Shown here: one piece after another, positions 1-6,008 of the stretch
Numbering within the stretch: the first letter of the stretch is position 1
Layout of the letters: every line of letters begins with the position of its first letter
Assembly: GCA_020632655.1 (NCBI GenBank)
Contig: JACKFD010000013.1
Coordinates: 1 to 64,000, forward strand
Direction: 5' to 3'
DNA: 64,000 nt
Origin: Spirochaetaceae bacterium
GTDB taxonomy: Bacteria; Myxococcota_A; UBA9160; UBA4427
Program-made: the position numbers and the translations under genes
The notes under the pieces: model-generated
What the model was told of the DNA's origin: nothing
What the model saw: only the letters and a program-made list of their open reading frames with translations
Database searches by the model: none

Positions 1-78
1 GCGCTGCACCTCCCCGCGAGAACCCAACACCCAATCCAGATGTGACTTGGCCACGTCCACGCCGACACAGAGGCCCAT
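1..78 (-). CDS. IS110-family transposase, N-terminal fragment (runs off window)
   Basis: Only the first 26 codons lie in the window. They read MGLCVGVDVAKSHLDWVLGS followed by a short Arg/Glu/Gln tail. This matches the RuvC-like DEDD start of IS110/IS1111 transposases (V-G-x-D-V-[AS]-K-x-x-L-D), where the Asp of GVDVAK is the first catalytic acid. A purine-rich ribosome site (GGAGAAG) precedes the ATG at 78. The gene is cut by the window edge, so this is a partial view rather than proven truncation. It is transcribed away from the cassette array to its right. The family call rests on a short motif. Confidence 0.75.
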   Translation of the reverse strand, partial: MGLCVGVDVAKSHLDWVLGSRGEVQR

Positions 79-291
79 GTTAGACTTCTCCCTGCAACGA
101 ACTCGGGCTCTTGGATACGGGCTCCTCGCCTCTTCTCAGAGGAGAGGGCCCAGGCAACCGTTCGAGCTTGCTGCTGCTGTGGAGACGGTGACCCGTGCTT
201 GTTAACGGTCTTCGGACCGGACCAAGTCCCTTGCGGTCTACCGACTCCGAGTACCCGGCCGGCAGAGAGCCGCTACTCTCTGCCGGCCGTT
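79..291 (-). ncRNA. Candidate bridge-RNA region of the IS110-type element
   Basis: This long noncoding leader lies upstream of the transposase on the minus strand. It contains a perfect 13-bp stem with a 6-nt loop (arms 257-269 and 276-288) and a second hairpin at 124-147 closed by CCTC/GAGG with an A-rich loop. In IS110-subgroup elements the equivalent region encodes the bridge RNA that pairs with target and donor DNA. Size and hairpin content fit. Guide loops were not matched to target sequence, so the assignment is inference. Confidence 0.35.
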
Positions 292-310
292 CTTATGTTA
301 GGGAGTGAAT

Positions 311-487
311 AGATAAGAGTTCCTGAACCAGACGGCGAGTTGGCCGAGGCCGATGCGGCCTCCCCCAGCTCGACTATTGGCCCGGGAGGGCCAAGAGAAG
401 CTCGCTCTTGCCGGCTGGCGCCGGCCTTGTACGTTGACGGCGATCGGCTGCGGCGAACGCCGCAGGCTAAGAGCCACTCCGTTATGC
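311..487 (+). repeat. attC-like cassette recombination site 1
   Basis: This is the first of four related repeats. The shared left arm begins TCCTGAACCAGACGGCGAG at 321. The right arm ends in the R'-type core GTTATGC (481-487). The left half and the reverse complement of the right half align imperfectly (GCTCCTGAAC.. against GCTCTTAGCC..), as expected for a folded attC. Internal hairpins such as GCCGGC/GCCGGC lie in the centre. The left core is poorly preserved here, possibly because of the adjacent IS110 element. Confidence 0.65.
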
Positions 488-507
488 GGCACGACCGGCC
501 AAGCCAG

Positions 508-789
508 ATGCGACTGACGAATGGCGGCCTTGATGTGTCGGTGCGTCTGCTGGCGGCGCTGGCGCTCGTGATTCTCGGGGCGTGTGGTCAGTTCGATGCC
601 GAGGAAGACGCCTCAATCCGCGAGGAGGTAGCTCAGCAGCTGAAGGAATCGCGTTGCCTGCGCGCGATGAGTGATGGTCTCCGCTCGTTGGCACAAGCCG
701 AGCTCGACGATCCGGGACGGCTCCCGCTCGAGGACGCGCAAGCGGAGTCGGCTCGCCTGAAGGTTGAGTTTGAGAAATGTGCCAAATAG
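508..789 (+). CDS. Cassette-encoded small lipoprotein
   Basis: Encodes about 93 residues. A hydrophobic signal segment leads into a lipobox (LVILGACGQ) with Cys at about residue 26, followed by an acidic, helix-rich domain ending EFEKCAK. Predicted to be lipid-anchored in the envelope; no known family was recognised. It sits between attC-like sites 1 and 2: the start is 20 bp after the R' core at 481 and the stop is 9 bp before the next site, the compact layout typical of integron cassettes. ATG 484, inside the R' core itself, is an alternative start; 508 is chosen because it places the signal peptide nearer the N-terminus. Confidence 0.6.
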   Translation: MRLTNGGLDVSVRLLAALALVILGACGQFDAEEDASIREEVAQQLKESRCLRAMSDGLRSLAQAELDDPGRLPLEDAQAESARLKVEFEKCAK

Positions 790-798
790 GCTCGCGCC

Positions 799-976
799 GT
801 ATAACTAGCTCCTGAACCAGACGGCGAGTTGGCCGAGGCCGGCGCGGCCTCCGCCCCACTCGACTCTCGCCCTGGGAGGACGAGAGGAGTGAGCTCTTGC
901 CGGCTGGCGCCGGCCTTGTGCGCTGACGGTGATCGCCTGTGGCGAATGGCGCAGATTCAGAGCAAATCCCTTATGC
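799..976 (+). repeat. attC-like cassette recombination site 2
   Basis: Best-preserved left core: GTATAAC at 799-805 is the exact complement of a GTTATAC R' core. The right end reads CTTATGC (970-976), so the first base of the otherwise conserved GTT is changed to C. Internal stems include GAGGCC/GGCCTC, CTCTCG/CGAGAG and GCCGGC/GCCGGC. It runs in the same direction and is of the same length as sites 1 and 3. At about 178 bp it is longer than most described attC sites. Confidence 0.65.
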
Positions 977-994
977 GGCATCCGCGAGGCGCCT

Positions 995-1960
995 GTGCCC
1001 GAAGAGACGAAGAGTGTGCTGGCGGTTGGTGCGGGAGTCCTGATCGGCGTCCTGATCTCCTTCGCCGGTCTCTTCTACGGCCTTCGCGTATTTGCCGATA
1101 TTCCCAGCGGAACGGCCCTTGTTCTGTCCGCGATTCCTAGCGCTCTAGTCCTTGCTGCCGGCGGGGCCGCACTCCTCAGGGGATCCGGCGGGGCAGTCCG
1201 AACGCGCATCTCATCAGTCTGGAAGGGCCTCCCATTCTGGCTCGGCCTAGCACCAGTAGTCGTGTTTGCAGGCTGGCGCCTCGTCGGTGCGCTTGCTCTC
1301 TCCGGTCTGTCTCTCCTCGGCCTTCGAGAGCCGATTCCCCCGATTCTTCTTTGGGGAATTCACGCCTGTGGCGCCCTGGCTGGCTTTGGCCTGCTGGTGC
1401 TCGTACGCCATCAGGTTGCCTCGTATGCCGAGCAGGACGCCGCAATACTAGCTCCTGAACCAGACGGCGAGTTGGCCTCGCCCGTCCCCGGCACCGCCCC
1501 CTCGACTCTCGCCCTCGGAGGCCGAGAGAAGCTGGCTCTTGCCGGCTGGTGCCGGCCTTGTACGCTGACGGCGATCGCCCGCGGCGAACGCCGGAGGTTG
1601 AGAGCAACTCCGTTATACAGTCCACCCGGCTGCATGGATGCCGTGAATGCATTATGGGGCGGCCGTGACGCGTCCTTCGGCGACCGGGGAACGGAAGATC
1701 TCTACCACGGCCGGCGGACTACACGGGTTCGCCGGTTTCCAGCTGACGTACTTGGAGCGGCACTTCGGAAGCTCGACCTCCTGAACGCGGCCCATGCGCT
1801 GCTCGACTTAGGCTCCCCGCCCGGGAATCGTCTCGAGATTCTCCGTGGTGACTGGGCCGGCTTCCACAGCATCCGCGTAAACGACCAGTGGCGATTGGTC
1901 TTTCGCTGGTCCGGGAATCAAGCGCACGACGTGCAGCTTGTGGACTACCACAATGGGTAA
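995..1960 (+). CDS. Cassette membrane protein whose reading frame continues through attC into higB
   Basis: Translation from GTG 995 gives about 150 residues with four hydrophobic segments (around residues 8-30, 36-58, 72-103 and 112-130). This is a small integral membrane protein with no family recognised. There is no stop before attC-like site 3: the same frame passes through the whole repeat (about residues 150-210) and joins the higB frame, ending at 1960. The natural gene product is probably the first 150 residues plus a repeat-encoded tail. A true membrane-protein/toxin fusion seems unlikely because HigB has its own start and partner. An alternative upstream ATG lies at 929, inside attC-like site 2. 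Confidence 0.45.
   Translation: MPEETKSVLAVGAGVLIGVLISFAGLFYGLRVFADIPSGTALVLSAIPSALVLAAGGAALLRGSGGAVRTRISSVWKGLPFWLGLAPVVVFAGWRLVGALALSGLSLLGLREPIPPILLWGIHACGALAGFGLLVLVRHQVASYAEQDAAILAPEPDGELASPVPGTAPSTLALGGREKLALAGWCRPCTLTAIARGERRRLRATPLYSPPGCMDAVNALWGGRDASFGDRGTEDLYHGRRTTRVRRFPADVLGAALRKLDLLNAAHALLDLGSPPGNRLEILRGDWAGFHSIRVNDQWRLVFRWSGNQAHDVQLVDYHNG
1442..1618 (+). repeat. attC-like cassette recombination site 3
   Basis: The left core is GCAATAC (1442-1448), followed by the shared arm CTCCTGAACCAGACGGCGAG. The right end is GTTATAC at 1612-1618. The centre is slightly diverged from sites 1 and 2 (CCTCGCCCGTCCCCGGC replaces GGCCGAGGCC). It lies inside an open reading frame that joins the upstream membrane protein to higB. 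Confidence 0.65.
1634..1960 (+). CDS. higB: HigB-like RelE-superfamily toxin (cassette-borne)
   Basis: Encodes about 108 residues from ATG 1634 (GTG 1643 is an alternative). HigB/RelE hallmarks are visible: GRRTTRVRRFP near the start, a KLDLLNAAHALLDL helix, PPGNRLEIL, then HSIRVNDQWRLVFRW and the terminal VDYH. The family consists of ribosome-dependent mRNA endonucleases neutralised by an XRE-type antitoxin. The stop is separated from higA by 2 bp, the reverse toxin-antitoxin order typical of higBA. It is probably co-transcribed with higA. Location in a cassette array matches the common enrichment of toxin-antitoxin cassettes in sedentary integrons. Confidence 0.85.
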   Translation: MDAVNALWGGRDASFGDRGTEDLYHGRRTTRVRRFPADVLGAALRKLDLLNAAHALLDLGSPPGNRLEILRGDWAGFHSIRVNDQWRLVFRWSGNQAHDVQLVDYHNG

Positions 1961-1962
1961 CT

Positions 1963-2250
1963 ATGCAGCCGGAAAGGCGAACGCCGAACCACCCTGGCGA
2001 GATTCTGAAGGCAGAGTTTCTCGAGCCTCTCGGTCAGTCCCAGGTCGCTCTAGCGGAGCACTTGGGTGTCTCCGTGCAAAGGGTGAACGAGTTGGTCCGT
2101 GGCAAGCGCGGCGTGACGCCAGAAACGGCGTGGCTTCTCTCGCAGGCGTTCGACACGACGCCGGAGTTCTGGCTGAACCTGCAGGCGGCCTATGACCTTG
2201 CCGTATCGAGGCCCCTGCGAAAGGTATCTCGCCTCAAGCGCGCCTCCTGA
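1963..2250 (+). CDS. higA: HigA-family XRE antitoxin
   Basis: Encodes 95 residues. The N-terminus HPGEILKAEFLEPLGQSQ is the HigA/VapI signature. A helix-turn-helix follows (QVALAEHLGVSVQRVNELVRG), then the family segment TPETAWLLSQAFDTTPEFW. It binds HigB and normally represses its own operon. ATG 1963 is 2 bp after the higB stop, so translation is probably coupled. The pair is flanked by attC-like site 3 and truncated site 4. Confidence 0.9.
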   Translation: MQPERRTPNHPGEILKAEFLEPLGQSQVALAEHLGVSVQRVNELVRGKRGVTPETAWLLSQAFDTTPEFWLNLQAAYDLAVSRPLRKVSRLKRAS

Positions 2251-2261
2251 GGGGGCGCCCT

Positions 2262-2339
2262 GTAGAACTAGCTCCTGAACCAGACGGCGAGCTGGCCTCG
2301 CCCGTACCGGCCTCCGCCCCATCGACTATCGGCCCTTGG
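2262..2339 (+). repeat. attC-like site 4, truncated to its left half
   Basis: Starts with GTAGAAC (2262-2268) and the shared arm CTCCTGAACCAGACGGCGAG. It follows the other copies as far as ATCGACTATCGGCCC and then diverges after about 2339. The right arm and R' core are missing, so this site should be unable to recombine. It marks the decayed distal end of the visible array. Confidence 0.55.
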
Positions 2340-2597
2340 CAACCCGATTGAACCAGGCTCGTACGCGCCGGTGCCGGCCAGTTGGATGGTCTTCGACTGG
2401 ATGTCGAGAGCCCCGGCGAGCGCTGGTCACCTCTTCATCCAGAATGCTCGGCGGGGAAACGCGCCGAGCGCTCATGGGCGTCTTATCTCGAAACAATGCC
2501 GCACCTGTTCGGCCAGATCCCGACTCGAAGCCTGGAGTGGCGCGGCAGAGTCGTGGGCAGCTCCCGATCAACGACACCGTCGCCCGGAAGGAGACGG

Positions 2598-2794
2598 TGC
2601 ATCCGGATGGTATGGCTGGGCTGAACCGGAGCTTCTCCCGGATACCGACTTCTTCCAGCGTGTCAACGTGATTCACCTGGCGGACTAACGACCGAAAGTG
2701 CTTCCCTGTTCTGGAGTTGCCGCCTGACCGGCGATTCCTCGTCCCGCCCGACTGCCAGGCCGAGTGGTTCGATCCATTTCTCCGCCACGCGTGA
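2598..2794 (+). pseudogene. Decayed cassette gene with a frameshift
   Basis: Two plus-strand reading frames look protein-like and continue each other. The first reads ASGWYGWAEPELLPDTDFF and continues to VNVIHLAD before a TAA near 2688. The second, in another frame, reads CFPVLELPPDRRFLVPPDCQ and ends EWFDPFLRHA with TGA at 2792. The switch near 2685-2705 suggests one ancestral protein broken by an indel. The family was not identified. It follows the truncated attC-like site, in keeping with an eroded cassette. Earlier coding potential at 2380-2590 is too scrambled to assign. Confidence 0.4.
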
Positions 2795-2840
2795 TCGTTC
2801 CGCGTTGCAGCAGACACTATTCGGGAGAGGACGACTGATC

Positions 2841-3305
2841 ATGCCCGCACGGCAATCTGGTCTCGCAGTCGTCGGGTCCTATATGTACCCCCACGAGGCT
2901 GACGTCGCGAAGGTGTTGCTGGAGTCGCGCGAGGTTCCCGCGTGGGTGCTCGACGATCTTCAAGTCCGCACTCGGTGGTATCTGTCGAATGCCCTGGGAG
3001 GGGTCGAGGTCGCGGTGCACCCGGATGATTAAGCACGGGCTCGCGCGAGCGTCGCCGATGACTACTCGTCGCTGCTGCATGCGCTGCCGGAGTTCGATCT
3101 GCCTGCGGGCGCCGAAGAGATCTGCAGAGCCTGCGGCTCGCATCGCGTGGATCTCTCCCGACAGGTTTCTCGGGTGTCCCTGAGAACGTTGGCGGGTGGT
3201 CTGCTCTCCTATCTGACCGGGCAGATCCTTCGGTTGCGCACGATGCGAGAAACTTGGAATTGCATGGACTGCGGCGCATCGTGGGAGAACGAGCGATCGA
3301 GCTGA
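2841..3305 (+). pseudogene. DUF2007-like protein with C-terminal zinc ribbon, interrupted by an in-frame TAA
   Basis: ATG 2841 follows a GAGAGGA ribosome site. The first 63 residues look like a DUF2007 domain (HEADVAKVLLESREVPAWV, then NALGGVEVAVHPDD). A TAA at 3030-3032 stops translation, yet the same frame continues with convincing coding sequence: DDYSSLLHALPEFDLPAGAE, then CRACGSHRVDLSR, a hydrophobic stretch, and CMDCGASWENERSS before TGA at 3303. The two CxxC pairs make a zinc ribbon. A single nonsense change in an otherwise intact gene of about 154 codons is the simplest reading; a sequencing error is possible. An intact relative with the ribbon at the N-terminus lies at 5568-6008. Confidence 0.65.
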
Positions 3306-3309
3306 GCTT

Positions 3310-3560
3310 TGCCGCATGGGTGGCTGAAATGCGAGCCGTCGACGCAAGCGTCGATCCGAGCGAGTCCTGTACGAGGGACGAGTCGAGCTCGAGGAGTGGG
3401 TCCGCGCTTGGGCCGCGTTCGCCCGGGCCACCGAGGGCAGCCCGGAATGGCGCCGGGCTTCCGGGCGTACGCGGAGGCAGGCGAGCGGATCGACGAGGGG
3501 CCCGCGCATGGCCGGACCGCGTGGGTCGTGGCGGCGCTCCGAGGTCTCCGGCGGACTTGC
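3310..3560 (+). pseudogene. Possible decayed small ORF
   Basis: This stretch has no intact gene. One frame reads LYEGRVELEEWVRAWAAFAR then ATEGSPEWRRAS (from about 3367). A shifted frame then reads GFRAYAEAGERIDEGPAHGR followed by TAWVVAALRGLRR. Both look like soluble helical protein, and joining them needs one frameshift near 3460. No family was recognised and chance resemblance in G+C-rich DNA cannot be excluded. Confidence 0.25.
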
Positions 3561-3633
3561 CGCTATGCTCGCAGCTCGAACCCTCCGGTCCTGCGCCGCA
3601 GGTGCGGAGGCCGATCGGAGAGGCATCGGATCC

Positions 3634-4014
3634 ATGTTGCGCGAATTGATGGCGGGAATCGTTCTCGCATTCCTCGCCGCAGGCTGCAGTCGGCCGGAGC
3701 CGCCCGTGCTGCCGCGCGTTGCTCGCTCGATCCTGATCACCGACGCCCGTTCGGGCGCGAAGGGCGAGCTCCCGCTCTCGGAGTGGAATCCGGTGCTTCG
3801 CGCGCTCGGGGACTGTCGTTGGGAGTCGGGCTGGTTCTCGGTCTTCGAGCCGGAGCTGACGATCGAGGTCCAGGGCAGCCCGGGGCGTACGGTGCGTGTC
3901 CATCTCGCCGGGTCCGAGGTGAACGGCGGTGTTGAGCACGGCTATTCGCGTTGCCGGCTGTCCGAAGCACGAGCCGACGAACTTCGACGCGCGTGCCTCC
4001 GCGCGCTCCGCTGA
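3634..4014 (+). CDS. Small predicted lipoprotein
   Basis: Encodes 126 residues. The signal peptide MLRELMAGIVLAFLAAGCS has a clear lipobox (LAAGC, Cys about residue 18), then a Pro-rich linker (RPEPPVLP) and a beta-rich domain with three further Cys residues. Predicted to be lipid-anchored in the envelope. No family recognised. ATG 3634 was chosen because it begins the signal peptide; an upstream extension would bury it. It has no obvious operon partner. Confidence 0.6.
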   Translation: MLRELMAGIVLAFLAAGCSRPEPPVLPRVARSILITDARSGAKGELPLSEWNPVLRALGDCRWESGWFSVFEPELTIEVQGSPGRTVRVHLAGSEVNGGVEHGYSRCRLSEARADELRRACLRALR

Positions 4015-4131
4015 GGCTCTCGACGGTTTCCACGGGTGGGGCCGGACGGGGCAGCCGGACTCCGAAATCGCAGGGATCGACGCGAGGCGCTCGCGATCGT
4101 GACGGCGCATCCGAACGGGAGCAGGATCTGC

Positions 4132-4404
4132 GTGGGCATCGAGAACGAAGCACTCAACGGGCCGGCCTTCGCACTCCTCCTGACGTCGCTGTACGTGCTG
4201 CGCTTCCGCGGATGGACCCGGCCGGGGCGCGTGGCGGCCTACTTCGCCTTCTTCCTGATTCTCGAGACGATCGCGTCCCGCTACCTGATGCCGGAGGGAG
4301 CCTTCGGCGGTGGGCTGGGGCTCATCTGTCTCGGGCTGACCGTTCCCGTCGTGGTCGCCTGTGTACTCGTCTGGCTTCACGAAAGACGGCAGGGCGAGCT
4401 CTAG
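4132..4404 (+). CDS. Small integral membrane protein
   Basis: Encodes about 90 residues from GTG 4132, preceded by the purine-rich GGGAGCAGGA. Three hydrophobic helices are visible (ALLLTSLYVLRF; VAAYFAFFLILETIA; GLICLGLTVPVVVACVLVWL), followed by a charged tail, HERRQGEL. No family recognised. Alternative in-frame GTG starts exist at 4099 and 4036. The C-terminus ends 97 bp before the glyoxalase-like gene. Confidence 0.45.
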   Translation: MGIENEALNGPAFALLLTSLYVLRFRGWTRPGRVAAYFAFFLILETIASRYLMPEGAFGGGLGLICLGLTVPVVVACVLVWLHERRQGEL

Positions 4405-4501
4405 AGGCGGGTCATCCGGGCCGTTGTGCTCTCGGACGGCGCGCCCGGCCGATGTCCGATACCCGACAGGCAAGCGGCGGCGCGTCGCGAGAGGAGGAGT
4501 G

Positions 4502-4954
4502 ATGCCGGTCGATACACCGAAGCTCGAGACGAGTCATCTGATCCTGCACGTCGCCGACACGGACGCCACGATCGACTTCTGGTGTCGGAGTCTCGGAGGT
4601 GTCCTCGAGTCCGACGAAGAGCTCGAGGCTCCGGCGCTCGATGCGATCTTCGGGCGCTCCGGCGTTCGGATTCGCGACACGTTCATCGCGATCGCGGGTC
4701 TCCGCCTGCATACCATCGAGACGCTCGACGTCCCGCGCACGCGCGCATCCCTTGCACCCTTCGAGAAGCCGATCGGACTCTCGGGCCTCTCCTTTCGAGT
4801 GGACGACCTCGATGCCGCGCATGCGCGCGCACAGGCGGACGGACGCTCGCCGACGGAGATCCACGCCTTCGACGATCTCGACCACCCCGTCCGCATGTTC
4901 TTCGTCGAAGATCCGAACGGATTGCGGATCGAGATGATCGGCAATGGCCCGTGA
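4502..4954 (+). CDS. VOC/glyoxalase superfamily protein
   Basis: Encodes 150 residues. It has the paired beta-alpha-beta modules of the vicinal-oxygen-chelate fold: HLILHVADTDATIDFWCRSL at the start, LSFRVDDLDAAHARAQADG in the middle, and the closing FFVEDPNGLRIEMIG typical of glyoxalase/dioxygenase metal-site strands. The first metal His is in SHLIL and the last Glu is in RIEMIG. The substrate cannot be told from sequence. A strong ribosome site (GAGAGGAGGAG) supports ATG 4502. Confidence 0.8.
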   Translation: MPVDTPKLETSHLILHVADTDATIDFWCRSLGGVLESDEELEAPALDAIFGRSGVRIRDTFIAIAGLRLHTIETLDVPRTRASLAPFEKPIGLSGLSFRVDDLDAAHARAQADGRSPTEIHAFDDLDHPVRMFFVEDPNGLRIEMIGNGP

Positions 4955-5072
4955 CGGTCCATCAGCTCGCCCGTTTCGCTCGGCAGACGGCTTTCGCGTC
5001 GGGAATCCGTGGCGCTCTGATAGACTGCGATTGGAAGCCACTACGCGCACTCTTCGAACGGCGAGGTGGATC

Positions 5073-5543
5073 ATGCAGATGCGGATGCTTGCCTTCCTGC
5101 CGGCGGCGATCGTGGCGACGGCCGCAGTCATGCTCGCGACCTCCCTCTTCGTCGACGTCGTCGAGGCGGGGCTGCCGAGCCGTCCGACGCAAGACGCTGG
5201 CCCCTATCGCGTCTCGCGGTACGAGAGCCTCTGCGACGGTCTGTTCCGCGAGCTGCACGAGCTCACCCATCGCGCGACGCGATGCGACGACGATCCGCGC
5301 TGCGAGCGTTCTCCGCTTCTCTGCTCGGGCGCACTCGACGAGGAGATCGATCGCGAGTACCGCAGCCTTCAGGCCGAGCTCGAGACCTCGTGCGGCTTCT
5401 CGGGGGATCTCCTCGATTACGCCTGGCGATCGGCGCCGGCCGGTCACACGCCGGACGCGACGGGCACGAGCTGTGGAGACGCGCACGACTGGCTCGAGGC
5501 GGCGACGGTCGGTGAGGCGCGGCCGGCTTCCTACTCCTTCTGA
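5073..5543 (+). CDS. Secreted or periplasmic Cys-rich hypothetical protein
   Basis: Encodes 156 residues. A hydrophobic N-terminal segment (MLAFLPAAIVATAAVMLATS) acts as signal peptide or anchor. The remainder is soluble and acidic with six Cys (LCDGLF, RCDDDPRCERS, LLCSG, TSCGFS, SCGDAH), suggesting disulfide bonds in the periplasm. No family recognised. It precedes the zinc-ribbon/DUF2007 gene by 24 bp in the same direction and may be co-transcribed. Confidence 0.55.
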   Translation: MQMRMLAFLPAAIVATAAVMLATSLFVDVVEAGLPSRPTQDAGPYRVSRYESLCDGLFRELHELTHRATRCDDDPRCERSPLLCSGALDEEIDREYRSLQAELETSCGFSGDLLDYAWRSAPAGHTPDATGTSCGDAHDWLEAATVGEARPASYSF

Positions 5544-5567
5544 GCCGCGGCCGGCCGGAAACGTGCA

Positions 5568-6008
5568 ATGAAGCATTGTCCGAATCCGGACTGTCGCGGA
5601 CGCGTGCGGGACGGTCGCGTCGCGGAGTTCGCCGACACGATCGAGTCCTGCCTGGATTGCGATGCGCGACTCGTCCCGGGGCCGGCGCTGCCCGACGCCG
5701 AGGAGCCAGCACTCGAGTTCCACGCGCTCGAGACGGTCTTCGTGTCGACGGGTCGCGTGACGGCGCGGGTCGTGGCCGGTCTGCTCGAGGCCTCGGGCAT
5801 TCCGGTCTACGTGAAGGGGGAGATGCTCGCGGGCGCGATCGGCGAGCTGCCGGCGACCGTCGATCAGCTCGAGGTCCAGGTCCCGTCGGAGCGCGCGGAT
5901 CGTGCGCGGGAGATCGTGGACCGGTACGAGCGCGGGCAGCTCGACCTCGATGCGGGTCATTCCGTCGATCTCGATCTCGACGGCGAAGCCGAAGGGCGCG
6001 ACGCCTAA
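5568..6008 (+). CDS. Zinc-ribbon plus DUF2007-like protein
   Basis: Encodes 146 residues. An N-terminal zinc ribbon (CPNPDCRGR and CLDCDARL) is followed by a DUF2007-like domain (ETVFVSTGRVTARVVAGLLE, then SGIPVYVKGEMLAGAIGEL and LEVQVPSERADRAREIV). The tail is Asp-rich. DUF2007 is described as a putative signal-transducing domain; its partner is unknown. The domain order is the reverse of the broken relative at 2841-3305. The 3' end overlaps the convergent DUF4097 gene by 4 bp. Confidence 0.7.
   Translation: MKHCPNPDCRGRVRDGRVAEFADTIESCLDCDARLVPGPALPDAEEPALEFHALETVFVSTGRVTARVVAGLLEASGIPVYVKGEMLAGAIGELPATVDQLEVQVPSERADRAREIVDRYERGQLDLDAGHSVDLDLDGEAEGRDA

Larger units (their letters stand above)
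1..305 (-). mobile_element. IS110-family element end abutting an attC-like site
   Basis: The element comprises the transposase start (1-78) and about 220 bp of noncoding sequence reaching the first attC-like repeat near 311. IS110-family elements lack classical terminal inverted repeats, so the exact boundary cannot be read. A subgroup of the family (the IS1111-attC elements) is known to insert into attC sites of integron cassettes, and the position directly beside an attC-like repeat fits that behaviour. The 305 boundary is estimated from where homology among the attC repeats begins. Confidence 0.55.

Noticed and set aside
929..1960. A genuine membrane-protein/HigB fusion gene
   Set aside because: HigB has its own start and full family length and is paired with higA. 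The link is the attC-like repeat itself, so the fusion frame is most likely accidental.
3030..3032. Recoding of the in-frame stop as selenocysteine or pyrrolysine
   Set aside because: The codon is TAA. Selenocysteine uses UGA and pyrrolysine uses UAG, so a nonsense mutation is the better explanation even though SelB is present.
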